Assembly (NCBI GenBank): GCA_900769145.1
Contig: CAAGFN010000155.1
Location: forward strand, 1-17,809
Direction: 5' to 3'
Source of the DNA: Rikenellaceae bacterium
GTDB taxonomy: Bacteria > Bacteroidota > Bacteroidia > Bacteroidales > UBA932
DNA length: 17,809 nucleotides
Numbering within the stretch: position 1 is the stretch's first letter; each line of letters begins with the position of its first letter. Below the pieces are notes generated by a model, which was given only the letters and a program-made list of their open reading frames with translations, was not told where the DNA came from and made no database searches. The position numbers and the translations under genes were made by a program. Below are positions 15,893 to 17,809 of the stretch, piece by piece.

Positions 15893-17809
15893 GTTTTATA
15901 AGTCAGCGATATTGATGGCGGCAGGAGCGATGCTCCTGTCCTGCCACAAGGAAATTGATGCTCCGACGCCTAACAAGCGTCCGGTTATAGATGTGGAGCC
16001 TGCAATCGTGGATGCGCAGTTCACGCTGACCCGCAGTTCAATGTCGGGTGCCAATGTGGACTGGGTGCAGGGTGTCAAGGCAAGCATCCATGACGGAGTC
16101 CAGGAGGGCCTCGTATCATTCGAGGCAGAAAGCGTGAAGTCAAAGACGGCCGTTTTCTCCGGAAAAATCAGCAATCAGGCTGATCTCTTCTATGTGCTCT
16201 ATCCGGAATCCCAGGTGAAGTCTTTCGCTGAAGGTTCTGCCGTGATGGAAGTTCCTGAAAACCAGGTCGCAGGACCAGCGGGTGAGGGAATTTCGCTTCC
16301 GGCTACGGGAATGACCGCCCTCAAGACAGGTACTCTGAGGAACGTATCCTCAGCAGTTGTCCTCAATCTCGACTATGACAATGTAAAGGCAATCAGGCTC
16401 AACTCCATTGACGGCGAGCCTCTTGCCGGAACTCTCAGCGTCGATGTTTATGAGAATGAAATTAGCGTTGCCGAAACCGGCGCATCGACTGTGACGGTGA
16501 CTGCAGCCGAGGGTGAGACACTTTCCGCCGGAACTGTAACAATCGCAGTTCTCCCGGGTACTGTAGCAGGTGGATTCAAGGTTGAATCAGAATCAGTAGA
16601 CGGCAATGTGGCTACGAGCTGGTTCTATGAGCCGTATGAATTGACTGCCGGCAAGGCTGTGGTTCTTGGCGGTGTGAAGAAACCTCTCGCCGAGAAGGAA
16701 AGCTTCACTGCCGAGCTTACCGAGGCTACCTCTTCCACATTGACTTTTGCGTGGGCTCCAAGCGGCGATGCGGCTGTTGACGCTGCAACATCTTATACCT
16801 TCGGGCTTTACAAGGATGAGGCATGCACGGATCTCTTCGTACAGTTCTCTACCGACGGTTCTTCTTCAGTATGGAACAAGAGGTCTCCGAAGTTCATCTT
16901 CACCGGTCTTGAGCAGAATACTACCTATTGGTTCAAGGCTCTTGTGGATGACTACGCCGCAGATGACGAGTTCATCAAGGCTAGCAACGTGGTTTCCGGA
17001 ACGACTTCGACATTTGATATCGTGACTTCGGCTCAAAGCGCCAATGTGGGTGACATCCTCATTGCCGAGGACTTCTCCGAACTGCTCTGGTTCGGCGATA
17101 TGGTAGGACAGGCTGCAGGTCACGTGAATGTGCCTGGCTACAGGGACGGTGCGACCCTCGCATCCAACCTGGGACAGGCTCTTGGTGAGGGCAATACCGA
17201 CGCCAAGGTAACATTCACACTCTTCGGACAGGAGGCGAGACTCTTCAGCCACGCCCGTGCCGTAGTCAAGGAATCACGTCTGGCAGACTGGGGACAGATC
17301 AATGAGGGATCAAGCAATCTCGTATGCGCAAGGCCGGGTTATGTGAAACTTGGTGCGGAGAGCCGTGTAGGATTTATCGTGACACCGGAGATCAACAGCC
17401 TCGCAGATGGCAAGTACTATGACCTCAAGGTGACCTACAAGGCTGCCAGATATGAGTCAGACCCTTGCTTCGGACTCGTGAAGGTTGTCACCGGAAGCAA
17501 TCTCGACAACTACAATGTGGATGTCACCGAGACAGTCTGGAACACTCCTGTGGAGATGTCCACCGAGGCCGGCTGGCACGAATACAGCGCAGTCGTGAGA
17601 TCCGTGAAGAAGGGTGACCGCATCGCTGTCGGTATGGACAGGGCCGGAAGCGGCACCAATGCCGGTGCCCGCCAGCTCAGGGCCCTTGTTGATGAAATCA
17701 AGGTCGAGGTCGTCAAGATCAATGACAATCCTGTACTCTCCGACCCTGCATTCAATTACAAGAGAATTGCTTACTCTGATGCCCTGCTGAAGTGGGATCC
17801 GGTTGCCAA
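15885..17809 (+). CDS. Partial PUL lipoprotein: fimbrillin-like N-terminus plus FN3-like modules
   Basis: An open frame runs from the ATG at 15885 to the window end (641 codons, no stop), so the C-terminus is missing. It overlaps the GH43 gene by 8 nt, which suggests coupled translation. The lipoprotein signal ends at a cysteine (residue 20, LLLSCHK). Residues about 40-265 resemble Bacteroidales fimbrillin (FimA/Mfa-like) N-domains, with the markers VFSGKI, FYVLYP, a GTLRNVSSAVVLNL strand and EPLAGTLSV. An FN3-like module follows (about 270-385: LTFAWAPSG, GLEQNTTYWFKALV). Next is a longer beta-rich domain (about 390-610, IAEDFSELLWFGD to VDEIKVEVV), then the start of another FN3-like module (DALLKWDPVA) at the edge. 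It is probably a surface glycan-binding protein of the PUL. Domain names are by-eye matches; the binding role is inferred from position. Confidence 0.75.
   Translation, partial: MNKFYKSAILMAAGAMLLSCHKEIDAPTPNKRPVIDVEPAIVDAQFTLTRSSMSGANVDWVQGVKASIHDGVQEGLVSFEAESVKSKTAVFSGKISNQADLFYVLYPESQVKSFAEGSAVMEVPENQVAGPAGEGISLPATGMTALKTGTLRNVSSAVVLNLDYDNVKAIRLNSIDGEPLAGTLSVDVYENEISVAETGASTVTVTAAEGETLSAGTVTIAVLPGTVAGGFKVESESVDGNVATSWFYEPYELTAGKAVVLGGVKKPLAEKESFTAELTEATSSTLTFAWAPSGDAAVDAATSYTFGLYKDEACTDLFVQFSTDGSSSVWNKRSPKFIFTGLEQNTTYWFKALVDDYAADDEFIKASNVVSGTTSTFDIVTSAQSANVGDILIAEDFSELLWFGDMVGQAAGHVNVPGYRDGATLASNLGQALGEGNTDAKVTFTLFGQEARLFSHARAVVKESRLADWGQINEGSSNLVCARPGYVKLGAESRVGFIVTPEINSLADGKYYDLKVTYKAARYESDPCFGLVKVVTGSNLDNYNVDVTETVWNTPVEMSTEAGWHEYSAVVRSVKKGDRIAVGMDRAGSGTNAGARQLRALVDEIKVEVVKINDNPVLSDPAFNYKRIAYSDALLKWDPVA

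Noticed and set aside
1..17809. CRISPR arrays, tRNA or rRNA genes, insertion sequences and transposases
   Set aside because: I saw no regularly spaced repeats, no tRNA-like cloverleaf, no rRNA sequence and no transposase or integrase coding region in the window.

Overview
The window looks like a chromosomal stretch of a Bacteroidota member, most likely order Bacteroidales. The evidence is a SusC/SusD outer-membrane pair, several lipoproteins with short lipoboxes, little Shine-Dalgarno signal before most starts, and promoter boxes of the Bacteroides TAnnTTTG type. I cannot fix the genus from sequence alone.

Three blocks are visible. (1) 214-5243, plus strand: a compact three-gene run encoding an exported metallo-beta-lactamase-fold protein, a HerA/YjgR-like (DUF853) P-loop ATPase, and a 710-residue membrane protein with one EF-hand-like loop. 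The run ends at a strong bidirectional terminator (5284-5320), with an imperfect 28-nt palindrome directly before it. (2) 5330-7249: a divergent pair, metY-type O-acetylhomoserine sulfhydrylase on the minus strand and an Lrp/AsnC regulator on the plus strand. They share a 156-nt intergenic region with a near-consensus Lrp box, a second palindrome and recognisable promoters. (3) 7722 to the window end, plus strand: part of a polysaccharide utilisation locus (PUL). Its genes are a lipoprotein with DUF5018-like modules and a degenerate phosphodiester-glycosidase-like domain, SusC, SusD, a GH43 endo-arabinanase-like lipoprotein, and a lipoprotein with a fimbrillin-like N-terminus and FN3-like modules that is cut by the window end. 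Gaps inside the PUL are 16-22 nt, and the last two genes overlap by 8 nt, so one transcript is likely.

PUL model (inference): surface lipoproteins bind and cut an arabinose-containing glycan, SusD captures oligosaccharides, and SusC imports them with energy from TonB. No HTCS, ECF sigma/anti-sigma or SusR-type regulator is present in the window. The PUL is preceded by a 472-nt AT-rich leader with tandem repeats, a candidate promoter, a small hairpin and a run of nine G.

The least explained parts are the ATPase/MBL/EF-hand cassette, the first PUL lipoprotein with its changed catalytic motif, the fimbrillin/FN3 fusion, and the long PUL leader.
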